64,000 nt of DNA from Oerskovia flava (GCF_026163685.1 NZ_JAOXSR010000002.1:406295-470294); one strand, 5' to 3'; counted from the stretch's first letter, positions 48,696 to 58,039 are shown. Numbers and translations are program-made. The notes: generated by a model from the letters alone, not told the origin.

Positions 48696-50861
48696 TCAGT
48701 CGATCCCTTCGGCGGCGAGCGCGTCGGAGAGCAGCGCGACGAGGGCGTCGAGCTGGACGTCGGTGGACGACGAGACGTCGTCGTCGCCCGCCCCGTCCAG
48801 TGCCCGTGCGGCCAGCCCGGACTTGCTGTCGATGAGCTCGGCGATCGTCGAGTCGATGGTCTGGGCCGCGATGATCCGCCACGCGGTGACCGGCTCGGCC
48901 TGGCCGATCCGGTGGATCCGGTCGATGGCCTGGGTCTGCTCGGCGTGCGTCCACGACAGCTCGGCGAGCACCATGTTGGAGGCCACCTGGAGGTTCAGCC
49001 CCACTCCGGCGGCCGTCAGGGAGCACACCACGATCGACACGTCGGGGTCTTGCGTGAACGCGGCGATGTTCTTCTCGCGCACCGTGGTCGACTGGTCACC
49101 GCGGATGGAGGCGTAGCCGATGCCGCGGTCCGCGAAGACCTGCTCGGCGTGGTCCATCACGTCGACATGCTTGGCGAAGAACACCACCTTGCCGACGTTG
49201 CGGGCGAGCTGCGCGGCGTAGTCGGCCGCCAGTCCGGCCTTGGCCTGACCGATCCGGCGGACCATCGTGAACACGTTCTCGCCACCGGCCCGCGAGCTCG
49301 AGTCCTTGAGCTCCGACGCCGCCACCCTGCGTGCGAGGGCGAGGTCGACCCCGTCGGCGGCGGCGTCGTGGTCGTCGACGGCGTCGACGACACGCGCCTC
49401 CACGGCGGACCGGTAGCGGCCGATCAGTCGGCGGGCGAGCGCGGTCTCGGCGGCCCGGATCGATCGTCCCACGGCGCCGTCGAGCTCGACCGGCAGGTCC
49501 GCCACCCGCCGGGCGGGGATGTCGGCGACCACCTCGGACTTGCGACGCCGCACGATGCCCAGGTCGATCACGGCGGCCCGGGCGGCGGAGTAGAACCCCA
49601 TGTCGGCCGGGGTGAGCCCGGTCTCCTCGAGCGCGGTCAGCAGCGCGGCGAGCGGCTTCTTGTCGTCGATCCACCCGAGGAACTGCCAGATAGCCCGGAA
49701 GTCCTCGATATCGTTGATCAGCGGGGTGCCGGTGAGCGCCATGAGGAGCGGCCGGGCGGTCCGTTCCCGGATCCGCTCGGAGACGGCGAGCACGTGCTGG
49801 GAGCGCTGAGAACCCTTGTTCTTGATGTAGTGCGCCTCGTCGACGACCATGCCGCGGAAACCGAGGTCGCCGAGCCAGCCGACGTGCCGGTCCAGGAGCT
49901 CGTAGTTCACGATCACGACGTCCGCGAACCCGTCGACCCGCTCGCCGTCGCCATGGACAACGGTCGAGCGACGCTGCGGCGACCACATCCCGACCTCGTG
50001 CGCCCAGTTCGTCTTCACCACGTTGGGCGCCACGACCAGCAGCGGGTAGGCGTCGGCCGCCTGGGCGGCGAGCAGCGCCTGGGCGGTCTTGCCGAGCCCG
50101 GGCTCGTCGGCGAGCAGGAAGGTGCGGTGGCCGCGAGCCGCGGCCTCGACGACCTGTGCCTGGTGCGGCATCAGCGTCCGGCCCTGCGGAGCGGACACCG
50201 AGCGTGGCACAGGAAGCGGCATGCAGGCCGGTGCGCCGGGGTCGGCGTACTCGAAGGACCGGAAGAGCGGCTCGAGCAGCTCCCAGCCTGCCAGTCGGCG
50301 GGCCCGCGGGGCCCGCCGCTCGGCCGCAGCCTCGAAGTCGGGGGCGAGGAACGGGTTCGCCCGCTGGCGCGAGATCACCGAGAGGGGCACCACCCGCTTC
50401 TCCGCACCGGGCACCGGCGCGGGCGGCGCGGCCGGCGGGGGCTCCTCGGGCGGCTCCAGCCCGCCGGCGCGCATCACGGTCGCCATGAAGGTGCGTGCCC
50501 CCTCGGAGACCCGGGCGTCCTCGGCGAGCAGCTCGAGCAGCGAGGTGTCCCGGGCAGCGATCTTCGCCAGCAGCGTCGCCACCCCGTCGAGACGCTTGAG
50601 CTGCTGGACCCGCTGGGACTCGGTCAGGGCGGCGTCGGCCCGTACCCGGGCCCGCTCCTCCCGCACGAGGAGCGCGACGACCTGGAACTTCGTGCGGACC
50701 ACCGGGCGCGTCGGCGGTCGCTGCACGGCGCCGTCGACCTCGCGGGCGATGTCCGCGAGCACCGGGATGATCCCTTGCTCCGCGGGCCGCGGGGCGCGGC
50801 GGCCCGGGGCGCCGGACCCCGTCCGCGCGCGGCCGGACCGGCGTTGGCCTGGTCGTGCCAC
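48696..50861 (-). CDS. SNF2-family DEAD/DEAH helicase
   Basis: A 721-aa SNF2 ATPase. Walker A is ADEPGLGKT (251-259) and the DEAH box VVDEAHYIKN (about 339-348). The second lobe contains VCSLTAAGVGLNLQVAS and QAIDRIHRIGQ. The ~240-residue N-terminus is helical without a recognised domain. The start GTG 50861 has GGAGGAG directly upstream; an open frame continues to 51089 but is Arg-rich and unlike coding sequence. It resembles annealing-helicase-like (SMARCAL1-type) bacterial proteins more than the protein at 822. Convergent with metH. Confidence 0.87.
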   Translation of the reverse strand: MARPGQRRSGRARTGSGAPGRRAPRPAEQGIIPVLADIAREVDGAVQRPPTRPVVRTKFQVVALLVREERARVRADAALTESQRVQQLKRLDGVATLLAKIAARDTSLLELLAEDARVSEGARTFMATVMRAGGLEPPEEPPPAAPPAPVPGAEKRVVPLSVISRQRANPFLAPDFEAAAERRAPRARRLAGWELLEPLFRSFEYADPGAPACMPLPVPRSVSAPQGRTLMPHQAQVVEAAARGHRTFLLADEPGLGKTAQALLAAQAADAYPLLVVAPNVVKTNWAHEVGMWSPQRRSTVVHGDGERVDGFADVVIVNYELLDRHVGWLGDLGFRGMVVDEAHYIKNKGSQRSQHVLAVSERIRERTARPLLMALTGTPLINDIEDFRAIWQFLGWIDDKKPLAALLTALEETGLTPADMGFYSAARAAVIDLGIVRRRKSEVVADIPARRVADLPVELDGAVGRSIRAAETALARRLIGRYRSAVEARVVDAVDDHDAAADGVDLALARRVAASELKDSSSRAGGENVFTMVRRIGQAKAGLAADYAAQLARNVGKVVFFAKHVDVMDHAEQVFADRGIGYASIRGDQSTTVREKNIAAFTQDPDVSIVVCSLTAAGVGLNLQVASNMVLAELSWTHAEQTQAIDRIHRIGQAEPVTAWRIIAAQTIDSTIAELIDSKSGLAARALDGAGDDDVSSSTDVQLDALVALLSDALAAEGID

Positions 50862-51236
50862 ATCTCCTCCTTCGCTGCAACCCTCCCGCGACCGCGGCGC
50901 GATGCGCCGTGCCGCGCCCGCGCGCCCAGGACCGGTCGGACGCCGGACACCGGCCCGTGAGGCAGGAAGCCCGGGCCAGGGCGCTCCGATCGGCCGCCGG
51001 GTCACCGCGCAGCGTCCCCGCCTGCGCCGGCCCCGCGGACCCGTGCTCGCGCCGATGGCGACACGTAGCCGGGAGTCTCCGGGGACCACCGCGCGCCACG
51101 GACGTGGCGACGCTCGATCGCCGGAGAACCTGGAGTCTACCGCCGCGCACGGGTCTGACGAGGCAACCCGATGAGTTCACCGGCGCGATCGGGTCTACCC
51201 CTGGGACCAGAGACGACGAGCGAACCGGAGCGGACC
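50862..51236. other. Divergent intergenic region, no gene seen
   Basis: This 375-base gap between the SNF2 gene and the RibD-like gene holds no supportable coding sequence or RNA. A minus-strand TAGACT (51134-51139) is a possible -10 for the helicase gene, with no good -35. The open frames crossing it are high-GC artefacts. Confidence 0.5.
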
Positions 51237-51890
51237 ATGGGATCCATCGAGATCGAGCTGTTCACGACCCTCGACCTCGTCGGGCAGGCGCCCGGCGGCC
51301 CGGACGAGGACCCTGAGGGGTTCCCGTTCGGCGGCTGGCAGGCACCCTTGCTCGACGACGTCGCCGGGGCGCAGGTGGCCGCCGCGTATGCGGGCACGGA
51401 CGCGCTCCTGCTGGGCCGGCGCACGTACGACATCTTCGCCGCGTACTGGCCCCACCAGGAGGGTGGGGACGACGACGACATCGCGACGCTCTTCAACCGC
51501 GTCCCCAAGTACGTCGCCTCCCGCGGGACGCCGGACCTTCCCTGGGCAGGGTCGACCCGTCTCGGGCCCGACCTGGCGGGCGCCGTGCGCGAGGTCCGCG
51601 ACCGGCACGAGCACGTAAAGGTCGTCGGCAGCCTGAACCTGGTGCAGACGCTCCTGCGCGACAAGCTCTTCGACCGTCTCGACCTGTGGGTGCACCCGAT
51701 CGTGCTCGGCGTCGGCAAGACGCTGTTCGACGGCGGCGCGGTGCCCACCAACCTCACCCTCCTCGAACCGCCCACGGCCAGCCCCCAGGGCACCGTGCTC
51801 CTGCGCTACGGTCTGGCGGAGGGCACGCCCGGGACGGGTGACATGAGCGCACCCGCCCGGGGCGTCGCGAGTGCCGAGCACGACGCCTGA
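51237..51890 (+). CDS. RibD C-terminal/dihydrofolate-reductase-family protein
   Basis: A 217-aa NADPH-dependent reductase fold. ALLLGRRTYDIFAAYWP is the classic family motif near residue 55, VKVVGSLNLVQTLLRDKLFDRLDLWVHPIVLG the nucleotide-binding half. The long C-terminal tail (AEGTPGTGDMS) is typical of actinobacterial members. ATG 51237 has GGAG nine bases upstream. The reaction is unknown. It is followed after 12 bases by a VOC gene, likely in one operon. Confidence 0.88.
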   Translation: MGSIEIELFTTLDLVGQAPGGPDEDPEGFPFGGWQAPLLDDVAGAQVAAAYAGTDALLLGRRTYDIFAAYWPHQEGGDDDDIATLFNRVPKYVASRGTPDLPWAGSTRLGPDLAGAVREVRDRHEHVKVVGSLNLVQTLLRDKLFDRLDLWVHPIVLGVGKTLFDGGAVPTNLTLLEPPTASPQGTVLLRYGLAEGTPGTGDMSAPARGVASAEHDA

Positions 51891-51902
51891 GAGGGGCACG
51901 AC

Positions 51903-52346
51903 ATGGCGATCCAGCGGATGGACAACGTCGGCGTCGTCGTCGACGACCTCGACGCGGCGGTGGCGTTCTTCCTCGAGCTCGGGATGGAGCTCGAGGGCAG
52001 GACACCGATCGAGGCGGAGTGGGCGGGTCGCGTCGTCGGTCTCGACGGGATGCGCTCCGAGATCGCGATGATGCGCGTGCCCGACGGTCCGGGCCGGCTC
52101 GAGCTGGTCCGGTACGACTCCCCGCCGCCGGTCGAGGCCGGCCTGCGGGACGCGCCGCCCCACACGCTGGGCCTGCACCGCGTGATGTTCGCCGTCGACG
52201 ACATCGACGACACGGTCGAACGCCTCCGCGGCCACGGGGCCGAGCTCGTCGGGGAGATCACCCGGTTCGAGGACGCGTTCCGGCTCTGCTACCTGCGCGG
52301 CCCGGGCGGGATCATCGTCGCGCTGGCCGAGCAGATCGGGCCCTGA
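51903..52346 (+). CDS. VOC-superfamily (glyoxalase/dioxygenase-like) protein
   Basis: A 147-aa protein with two beta-alpha-beta-beta-beta modules. The first starts MDNVGVVVDDLDAAVAFFLELGMEL; the second HRVMFAVDDIDDTVERL, ending in YLRGPGGIIVALAEQ. Metal-ligand positions appear partly kept (Glu near the end replaced by Ala-Glu). Members range from glyoxalase I to antibiotic-binding proteins. Co-directional with the RibD-like gene. Confidence 0.87.
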   Translation: MAIQRMDNVGVVVDDLDAAVAFFLELGMELEGRTPIEAEWAGRVVGLDGMRSEIAMMRVPDGPGRLELVRYDSPPPVEAGLRDAPPHTLGLHRVMFAVDDIDDTVERLRGHGAELVGEITRFEDAFRLCYLRGPGGIIVALAEQIGP

Positions 52347-52382
52347 CCCTACCCTCTCCGGTCGTCGGGGCCGCGAGCCGCG

Positions 52383-52751
52383 CTACGGGGCGACGGACGG
52401 TTCGCCACGCAGGACCGAGGACATCTTCTTGCCGCGTGCGACCTCGTCGACCAGCTTGTCCATCAAACGGATCTTCTGCAGGAGCGGGTCGTCGATGTCC
52501 TCGACACGATGGCCGCAGATCACGCCCGTGATGAGCGACACGTTCGGGTTCATCGCCGGCGCCTGGTCGAAGAACGTCTCGAGATCGACCTCGTCGGAGA
52601 TCACCTTCTCGAGCCCGGCGGCGTCGTAGCCGGTGAGCCAGGTGATGACCGTGTCGACATCGGCTCGGGACCTGCCCTTGCGCTCCACCTTGGTCACGTA
52701 GAGCGGGTAGATGCTGGCGAAGCTCATCCCGAAGATTCGCGGGCGTGTCAT
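52383..52751 (-). CDS. DUF2200-family protein
   Basis: A 122-aa soluble protein. MSFASIYPLYVTKVERKGRS and WLTGYDAAGL are hallmark segments, followed by NPNVSLITGVICGHRVEDIDDPLLQKIRLMDKLVDE. ATG 52751 has GGAGGAGG. It lies 22 bases downstream of the DUF6580 gene on the same strand. Function unknown. Confidence 0.9.
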   Translation of the reverse strand: MTRPRIFGMSFASIYPLYVTKVERKGRSRADVDTVITWLTGYDAAGLEKVISDEVDLETFFDQAPAMNPNVSLITGVICGHRVEDIDDPLLQKIRLMDKLVDEVARGKKMSSVLRGEPSVAP

Positions 52752-52773
52752 CAGTGCCTCCTCCGTGCCCGCC

Positions 52774-53358
52774 TCAGGCGTGGCGGACCGCGACGGCAGC
52801 GAGTCCGTGGGCGGTCTCCAGACGTTCGACGAGCAGTGTCACACCGGCGGCGAGCGGCAGCAGCACGAGGTTACCGATCAGCATCGTCCGCAGGAAGGGC
52901 AGCCCGGCGACATAGCTCGCGACGAGCCCTTCGACGCCCGCCGGGTACCAGGTGCCGCGGCTCTGGAGCCAGACCCCGAAGTTCGTCCAGGCGAAGAACC
53001 ACAGCGACGCACCGACGCCGAACACCGCGCCCGCGCCGACCCGGCGCCAGCCCTGCCGGTCACCGACGAGCAGCGAGCCCAGCCCGACGACGAGCCACGC
53101 GCTCCAGGTGAAGAGCGCGATGGCGGTGTTGCCCAGCACGACGTCCGAGACGACCGTGACAGCCAGGGGCACGACGAACGCCCAGCGCGAGCGCAGCAGG
53201 ACGGTCGCGATGAACGTCGCGGCCGTGACGAGCTCGAGGTTCGGCGGCGCGCCGAGGTCCGCGCGCACGAGCCGCCACACGACGGCGAGCACCGCGAAGG
53301 CGACGACCAGCGCAGGTCGCCACCAGCGCGTCAGGAGGTGAACGTCTCGAGCTTCCAC
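52774..53358 (-). CDS. DUF6580-like integral membrane protein, possible ECF S-component-like
   Basis: A 194-aa protein with five or six helices, beginning VVAFAVLAVVWRLVRADL and including LELVTAATFIATVLLRSRWAFVVPLAVTVVSDVVLGN. That arrangement resembles the substrate-binding (S) subunits of energy-coupling-factor vitamin transporters. GTG 53358 overlaps the preceding DUF4430 lipoprotein gene by 28 bases, so the two are translationally coupled. Vitamin uptake is an inference from topology and partner; no ECF ATPase or T subunit is nearby. Confidence 0.65.
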   Translation of the reverse strand: MEARDVHLLTRWWRPALVVAFAVLAVVWRLVRADLGAPPNLELVTAATFIATVLLRSRWAFVVPLAVTVVSDVVLGNTAIALFTWSAWLVVGLGSLLVGDRQGWRRVGAGAVFGVGASLWFFAWTNFGVWLQSRGTWYPAGVEGLVASYVAGLPFLRTMLIGNLVLLPLAAGVTLLVERLETAHGLAAVAVRHA

Positions 53359-53795
53359 GTGATCTCGTCCCCGTCCTCGGTGTCGAGCGAGCCGGCTCCC
53401 ACGGTAGCCATCTCGCCGTTGACGTACAGCGCCCAGAACTCGCCGTCCGGGTCGGCGGACACGCCGTCGATCCCCGTGACGAACGCGTTCTCCCCCTCGC
53501 CCGACACCTCGGCCGACGGGTCGGCCTCGAGGAGAAGCTCGAGCGCGGTGCTCCCCTCCCGGCCCTCGTAGGAGAGCTCCGGGGCCTCCCCGGTCGGCTC
53601 GTCCTGCTCGTCGGCGTCGTCCTGCGGAGCCTCGGACGTCTCCTCGCTCGCCGTGCTCTCCGAGACCGTCGGGGAGGCGGACGCCTCGTCGTTCCCCGAC
53701 GCGGAGCAGCCCACGAGCAGGCCTGCGGCGAGCAGGAGGGAGGTCAGGACGGTGAACGAGCGCGCGGGCGCCTCGCGGAAGGTTCGGAGAGTCAC
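53331..53795 (-). CDS. DUF4430-domain lipoprotein
   Basis: A 154-aa exported lipoprotein. The signal peptide ends in lipobox LLVGC. An acidic Ser/Glu/Asp-rich spacer of about 50 residues is followed by a DUF4430 domain (GSTALELLLEADPSAEV, NAFVTGIDGVSAD, FWALYVNGEMATVGAG, DGDEITWKLETF). That domain shares its fold with the C-terminal domain of transcobalamin. GTG 53795 is fixed by a TAGGCT hexamer six bases upstream, in preference to GTG 53801. Coupling to a membrane protein suggests a capture-and-import pair. Confidence 0.8.
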   Translation of the reverse strand: MTLRTFREAPARSFTVLTSLLLAAGLLVGCSASGNDEASASPTVSESTASEETSEAPQDDADEQDEPTGEAPELSYEGREGSTALELLLEADPSAEVSGEGENAFVTGIDGVSADPDGEFWALYVNGEMATVGAGSLDTEDGDEITWKLETFTS

Positions 53796-53801
53796 GCGCA
53801 C

Positions 53802-53807
53802 AGCCTA
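53802..53807 (-). promoter_or_regulatory. Leaderless-type -10 for the DUF4430 operon
   Basis: Minus-strand TAGGCT ends six bases before GTG 53795. Confidence 0.6.
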
Positions 53808-53862
53808 CGGAGCGCCGACGACGTCGCGTCCCGGTCGACCGACAGGCGGACGCGACGCGTGG

Positions 53863-55992
53863 TCAGGCGTCGATGCGGGCGCGGTCCAGCTCGGCCGCCC
53901 CAGCGATGATGAAGTCCTTGCGGGGGGCGACGTCCGAGCCCATGAGCAGCTCGAACACCCGCTCGGCGGCCTCGGCGTGCTCGGCCGTCACACGACGCAG
54001 GGTGCGGTGGCGCGGGTCCATGGTGGTCTCGGCCAGCTGGTCGGCATCCATCTCACCGAGGCCCTTGTAGCGCTGGATGTCCTCCTTGTAGCGCTTGCCG
54101 GCGCGGTCGAGCTTCTTCATCGTCGACACGAGCTCGGCTTCGGAGTAGGTGTAGACGTACTCGTTCTTGCGCTTGCCCGAGCCGATGACCTCGATCCGGT
54201 GCAGCGGCGGGACGGCCGCGAAGACTCGCCCGGCGTCCACGAGCGGTCGCATGTAGCGGAAGAAGAGCGTGAGGAGCAGGGTCCGGATGTGCGCGCCGTC
54301 GACGTCGGCGTCGGTCATGAGGACGATCTTGCCGTAGCGCGCGGCCTCGAGGTCGAAGGACCGACCCGAGCCGGCGCCGATCACCTGGATGATCGCCGCG
54401 CACTCCGCGTTGCGGAGCATGTCGCTGACGGAGGCCTTCTGGACGTTGAGGATCTTGCCGCGGATCGGCAGCAGGGCCTGGAAGTCCGAGCTGCGGGCGA
54501 GCTTGGCCGTGCCGAGCGCGCTGTCGCCCTCGACGATGAACAGCTCGCTGCGGGCGACGTCGTCGCTGCGGCAGTCGGCGAGCTTCGACGGCAGGGAGGA
54601 CGACTCGAGGGCGTTCTTGCGCCGCGAGATCTCCTTCTGCTTGCGCGCGGTGATGCGCGCCCGCATCTCGGCGACGACCTTGTCGAGCAGGAGCGAGGCC
54701 TGCGCCTTGTCGTCACGCTTGCTGGACGTCAGGACGGCGCCCAGCTGCTGCTCGACGACGCGCGCCACGATCGCCCGGACCGGCGCCGTCCCGAGGACCT
54801 CCTTGGTCTGCCCCTCGAACTGCGGTTCCGCGAGGCGCACCGTGAGCACTGCGGTGAGGCCGGCCAGGACGTCGTCCTTCTCGATCTTCTCCGCGCCGTC
54901 CTTCGTGGAGACCTTCAGCCGGCGTGCGTTCGACTCGACGGCCTTGCTGACGACCTTCAGCAGTCCTGCCTCGAAGCCGCGCAGGTGGGAGCCGCCCTTC
55001 GGTGTCGCGATGATGTTGACGAACGTCCGGACCTCGGTCTCGTAGCCCGTGCCCCATCGCAGCGCGACGTCGACCTCGCACTCCCTCGTGACCTCCTGCG
55101 GGCTCAGGTGGCCGCGGTCGTCGAGGACGGGAACGGTCTCCTTGAACGACCCGGTGCCGGTCAGGTGCCAGGTCGAGGTGACGGCCGTGTCCGGGGCGAG
55201 GAAGTCGGCGAAGTCGACGGTGCCGCCCGTGGCGAGGAAGCGCTCCTCGTGCGGGCCGTCCTGGCCGGGTGTGCCCGGCAGCCCGCGCTCGTCGCGCAGG
55301 GTGATGGCCAGACCCGGGACGAGGAACGTCGTCTGGCGGATCCGGGTCACGAGCTCGTCGTAGGAGAAGACCGCGCTCTTGGGGAAGACCTGCCGGTCCG
55401 CCCAGTAACGCACTCGCGTCCCGGTGCGCCCGCGCGGAGCCTTGCCCACGACCGTGAGCTCGGAGTGGTCGACGAAGGGGGTGAAGGGCGACTCGGGCGA
55501 CGGCCCGGCCGCGCCGTCGGCAAAGAGGCCGGGCTCTCCGCGGTGGAAGGTCATCCGGTGCGTCTTCGAACCGCGGTCAACCTCGACGTCGAGGCGCGCC
55601 GACAGTGCGTTGACCACGGACGCACCGACACCGTGCAGGCCGCCCGACGCCGTGTAGGAGCCACCGCCGAACTTGCCGCCGGCGTGCAGCTTGGTGAAGA
55701 CGACCTCGACCCCTGACAGTCCCGTCTTGGGCTCCACGTCGACGGGGATGCCGCGGCCGTTGTCCTTGACCGTGACCGAGGTGTCGGCGTGCAGCACGAT
55801 CTCGATCTGGTCGCAGTTGCCCGCGAGCGCCTCGTCGACCGAGTTGTCGATGATCTCCCAGAGGCAGTGCATGAGGCCGCGGGAGTCGGTCGACCCGATG
55901 TACATCCCGGGGCGCTTGCGGACCGCCTCGAGCCCCTCGAGCACCGAGAGGTGTCGGGCGGTGTAGCTGGACTCGGCAGAGGTGGTCGTCAC
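53863..55992 (-). CDS. parE: DNA topoisomerase IV subunit B
   Basis: A 709-aa GHKL ATPase subunit. N-terminal ATP site: VDEALAGNCDQIEI, VKDNGRGIPVD, GGLHGVGASVVNALS. The TOPRIM domain shows EGDSALG and LMTDADVDGAHIRTLLLTLFF. The C-terminal tail is short, with the conserved RYKGLGEMD. Location next to sigA and DUF7455 and away from any recF/gyrA is the usual actinobacterial parE neighbourhood. It works with parC at 41257 to decatenate chromosomes. GTG 55992 follows TAGGCT by eight bases, so the leader would be at most a base or two. Confidence 0.92.
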   Translation of the reverse strand: MTTTSAESSYTARHLSVLEGLEAVRKRPGMYIGSTDSRGLMHCLWEIIDNSVDEALAGNCDQIEIVLHADTSVTVKDNGRGIPVDVEPKTGLSGVEVVFTKLHAGGKFGGGSYTASGGLHGVGASVVNALSARLDVEVDRGSKTHRMTFHRGEPGLFADGAAGPSPESPFTPFVDHSELTVVGKAPRGRTGTRVRYWADRQVFPKSAVFSYDELVTRIRQTTFLVPGLAITLRDERGLPGTPGQDGPHEERFLATGGTVDFADFLAPDTAVTSTWHLTGTGSFKETVPVLDDRGHLSPQEVTRECEVDVALRWGTGYETEVRTFVNIIATPKGGSHLRGFEAGLLKVVSKAVESNARRLKVSTKDGAEKIEKDDVLAGLTAVLTVRLAEPQFEGQTKEVLGTAPVRAIVARVVEQQLGAVLTSSKRDDKAQASLLLDKVVAEMRARITARKQKEISRRKNALESSSLPSKLADCRSDDVARSELFIVEGDSALGTAKLARSSDFQALLPIRGKILNVQKASVSDMLRNAECAAIIQVIGAGSGRSFDLEAARYGKIVLMTDADVDGAHIRTLLLTLFFRYMRPLVDAGRVFAAVPPLHRIEVIGSGKRKNEYVYTYSEAELVSTMKKLDRAGKRYKEDIQRYKGLGEMDADQLAETTMDPRHRTLRRVTAEHAEAAERVFELLMGSDVAPRKDFIIAGAAELDRARIDA

Positions 55993-56000
55993 GGTGCATC

Positions 56001-56006
56001 AGCCTA
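56001..56006 (-). promoter_or_regulatory. Near-leaderless -10 for parE
   Basis: Minus-strand TAGGCT ends eight bases before GTG 55992. Confidence 0.5.
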
Positions 56007-56113
56007 GACGAGGCTGCCCACAAACCGTGCGCGGCCCGCCGTCGCTCTACGCGCGGAGCGAACCCGGGCCTCCGGAGCACGTGAAGAACGGCACGAGGTG
56101 GTTACATGGTCTC

Positions 56114-56326
56114 GTGACTGCTATGACGACAGAACCGCTGACCGCTGCCGACAGGTGTGACCGTTGCGGGGCCCAGGCGTACGTCCGCGTGGTCCTGCCC
56201 ACGGGAGAGCTGCTCTTCTGCGGCCACCACTCCCGTGCCCACTCGCCCGCGTACGCCGACGTGGCGACGCACGTCCAGGACGAGACCGACCGTCTCCACG
56301 CGGAGCACGGCGCGGGCTCCAACTGA
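56114..56326 (+). CDS. DUF7455-family small zinc-finger-like protein
   Basis: A 70-aa protein. LTAADRCDRCGAQAYVRVVLPTGELLFC is strongly family-like, with CxxC and a later Cys-x-His-His (CGHH) as probable zinc ligands. ATG 56123 is an alternative start three codons in; neither has a Shine-Dalgarno. A TTACAT hexamer six bases before GTG 56114 favours that start slightly. The family regularly sits between parE and sigA in actinobacteria. Function unknown. Confidence 0.85.
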   Translation: MTAMTTEPLTAADRCDRCGAQAYVRVVLPTGELLFCGHHSRAHSPAYADVATHVQDETDRLHAEHGAGSN

Positions 56327-56348
56327 GGCGCCCCCTCCCCCGAACAGC

Positions 56349-56385
56349 ACGAGGCCCCGCCCGGTAGAACCGGGCGGGGCCTCGT
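56349..56385. terminator. Bidirectional terminator between DUF7455 and sigA
   Basis: A perfect 17-bp stem, ACGAGGCCCCGCCCGGT (56349-56365) with ACCGGGCGGGGCCTCGT (56369-56385), and a 3-base AGA loop separate convergent genes. Confidence 0.88.
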
Positions 56386-56421
56386 CGTCGTGCGGCACGC
56401 GCACGGAGCCGTGCGGTGCGC

Positions 56422-57957
56422 TCAGTCCAGGTAGTCGCGCAGGACCTGCGACCGGCTCGGGTGGCGCAGCTTCGACATCGTCTTGGACTCGATCTGACGG
56501 ATGCGCTCGCGCGTCACGCCGTAGACCTTGCCGATCTCGTCGAGCGTCTTCGGCTGGCCGTCGGACAGGCCGAACCGCATGGAGACCACACCGGCCTCGC
56601 GCTCGGAGAGCGTGTCGAGGACCTGGTGCAGCTGCTCCTGCAGGAGCGTGAAGCTCACGGCGTCCGCGGGGACGACGGCCTCGGAGTCCTCGATGAGGTC
56701 ACCGAACTCGCTGTCGCCGTCCTCGCCGAGCGGGGTGTGCAGCGAGATCGGCTCACGCCCGTACTTCTGGACCTCGACGACCTTCTCGGGGGTCATGTCG
56801 AGCTCCTTGGCGAGCTCTTCCGGGGTGGGCTCGCGGCCCAGGTCCTGGAGCATCTGCCGCTGGACGCGGGCGAGCTTGTTGATGACCTCGACCATGTGCA
56901 CCGGGATACGGATGGTGCGGGCCTGGTCCGCCATCGCGCGGGTGATCGCCTGCCGGATCCACCACGTCGCGTACGTCGAGAACTTGTAGCCCTTGGTGTA
57001 GTCGAACTTCTCGACCGCACGGATCAGACCGAGGTTGCCCTCCTGGATCAGGTCCAGGAACAGCATGCCGCGGCCGGTGTACCGCTTGGCGAGCGAGACG
57101 ACCAGACGCAGGTTCGCCTCGAGCAGGTGGTTCTTCGCCCGCTTGCCGTCGCCGGCGATCCACTGCAGCTCACGGCGCAGCTTCGGGGCGAACTCCTCGC
57201 CCGAGCTCAGCCGCTCCTCGGCGAACAGGCCGGCCTCGATCCGCTTGGCGAGCTCGACCTCCTGCTCGGCGTTCAGCAGCGCGACCTTGCCGATCTGCTT
57301 GAGGTAGTCCTTGACCGGGTCCGCGGTGGCGCCCGCGGTCACGACCTGCTGGACGGGTGCGTCGTCGTCGTCGGCGTCGGAGACGACGAAGCCGCGGCTC
57401 TCGTCGGGCTCCTCACCCTTGCCGGCAACGGCGGGGGCGCCGTCCTCGGGCGTCTCGTCGTCCGCCTCAGGAGCGTCCGCATCGCCCGTCGGGACGTCGG
57501 CCGCGCCGGCGCGCTTGCGCGGCGTGCGGGCAGCGGTCTTGGGTGCGGCCTTGGCCGCCGCCCGCTTGCGGGGGGCGGCGGTCTTCGCAGGTGCCGCCGC
57601 GGGCGCCTCGGCGTCCGCCTCGTCACCTGCCGCGGCCGGGGCCTCGGTGGAGGTCGCGGCGGCGGGCTTCGCTGGCGCCGTCTTCGCGGCGGTCGCACGG
57701 ACCTTGCTCGACGTCGTGGTCCGGGGAGCCGCGGCGGCCGCTACCTTCGTGGGGATGTCGACCTCGACGCCGGCTCCGGCGAGCGCTCGGTACACCGCCT
57801 TGAGGCGCTTGGCGTCGCTGACGTCCGCGTTCTCGCACGCGGCACGGAAGCTCTCGGCGTCGACGCGGCCGTTCGCGCTGCCACGTCGCAGGAGGTCCTG
57901 AAGAGCGGGGTGCTCGAACTCGCGGGGAAGAGCGGGAGTCTGGGTGGAGGGCGCCAC
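56422..57957 (-). CDS. sigA: Principal RNA polymerase sigma factor
   Basis: A 511-aa sigma-70 group 1 factor. Region 1.1-like N-terminus ([13 protein letters not shown]) is followed by a ~120-residue Ala/Pro/Lys-rich spacer typical of actinobacterial HrdB/SigA. Region 2 shows [22 protein letters not shown] and [17 protein letters not shown]. Region 3 shows [18 protein letters not shown]. Region 4.2 is [24 protein letters not shown] 57957 has AAAGG seven bases upstream and is preferred over the in-frame TTG 57975. It recognises the TTGACN/TAnnnT promoters seen across the window. Confidence 0.96.
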   Translation of the reverse strand: MAPSTQTPALPREFEHPALQDLLRRGSANGRVDAESFRAACENADVSDAKRLKAVYRALAGAGVEVDIPTKVAAAAAPRTTTSSKVRATAAKTAPAKPAAATSTEAPAAAGDEADAEAPAAAPAKTAAPRKRAAAKAAPKTAARTPRKRAGAADVPTGDADAPEADDETPEDGAPAVAGKGEEPDESRGFVVSDADDDDAPVQQVVTAGATADPVKDYLKQIGKVALLNAEQEVELAKRIEAGLFAEERLSSGEEFAPKLRRELQWIAGDGKRAKNHLLEANLRLVVSLAKRYTGRGMLFLDLIQEGNLGLIRAVEKFDYTKGYKFSTYATWWIRQAITRAMADQARTIRIPVHMVEVINKLARVQRQMLQDLGREPTPEELAKELDMTPEKVVEVQKYGREPISLHTPLGEDGDSEFGDLIEDSEAVVPADAVSFTLLQEQLHQVLDTLSEREAGVVSMRFGLSDGQPKTLDEIGKVYGVTRERIRQIESKTMSKLRHPSRSQVLRDYLD

Positions 57958-58033
57958 AAACCGACCTTTCGGCAATCACTGAGGGGCGATGAACCGCTGG
58001 GCCGGTGCTGTCGGGGCTCCAGCGGACTTCTCT

Positions 58034-58039
58034 ATTGTA
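58034..58039 (-). promoter_or_regulatory. Candidate -10 of the sigA promoter
   Basis: Minus-strand TACAAT lies 77 bases upstream of the sigA start in an otherwise GC-rich 297-base gap (57958-58254). No good -35 at the right spacing. Nothing else is recognised in the gap. Confidence 0.5.

Noticed and set aside
56001-56006. An ATG one base after TAGGCT as the parE start
   Set aside because: That ATG is out of frame with the conserved parE sequence; GTG 55992 is in frame.
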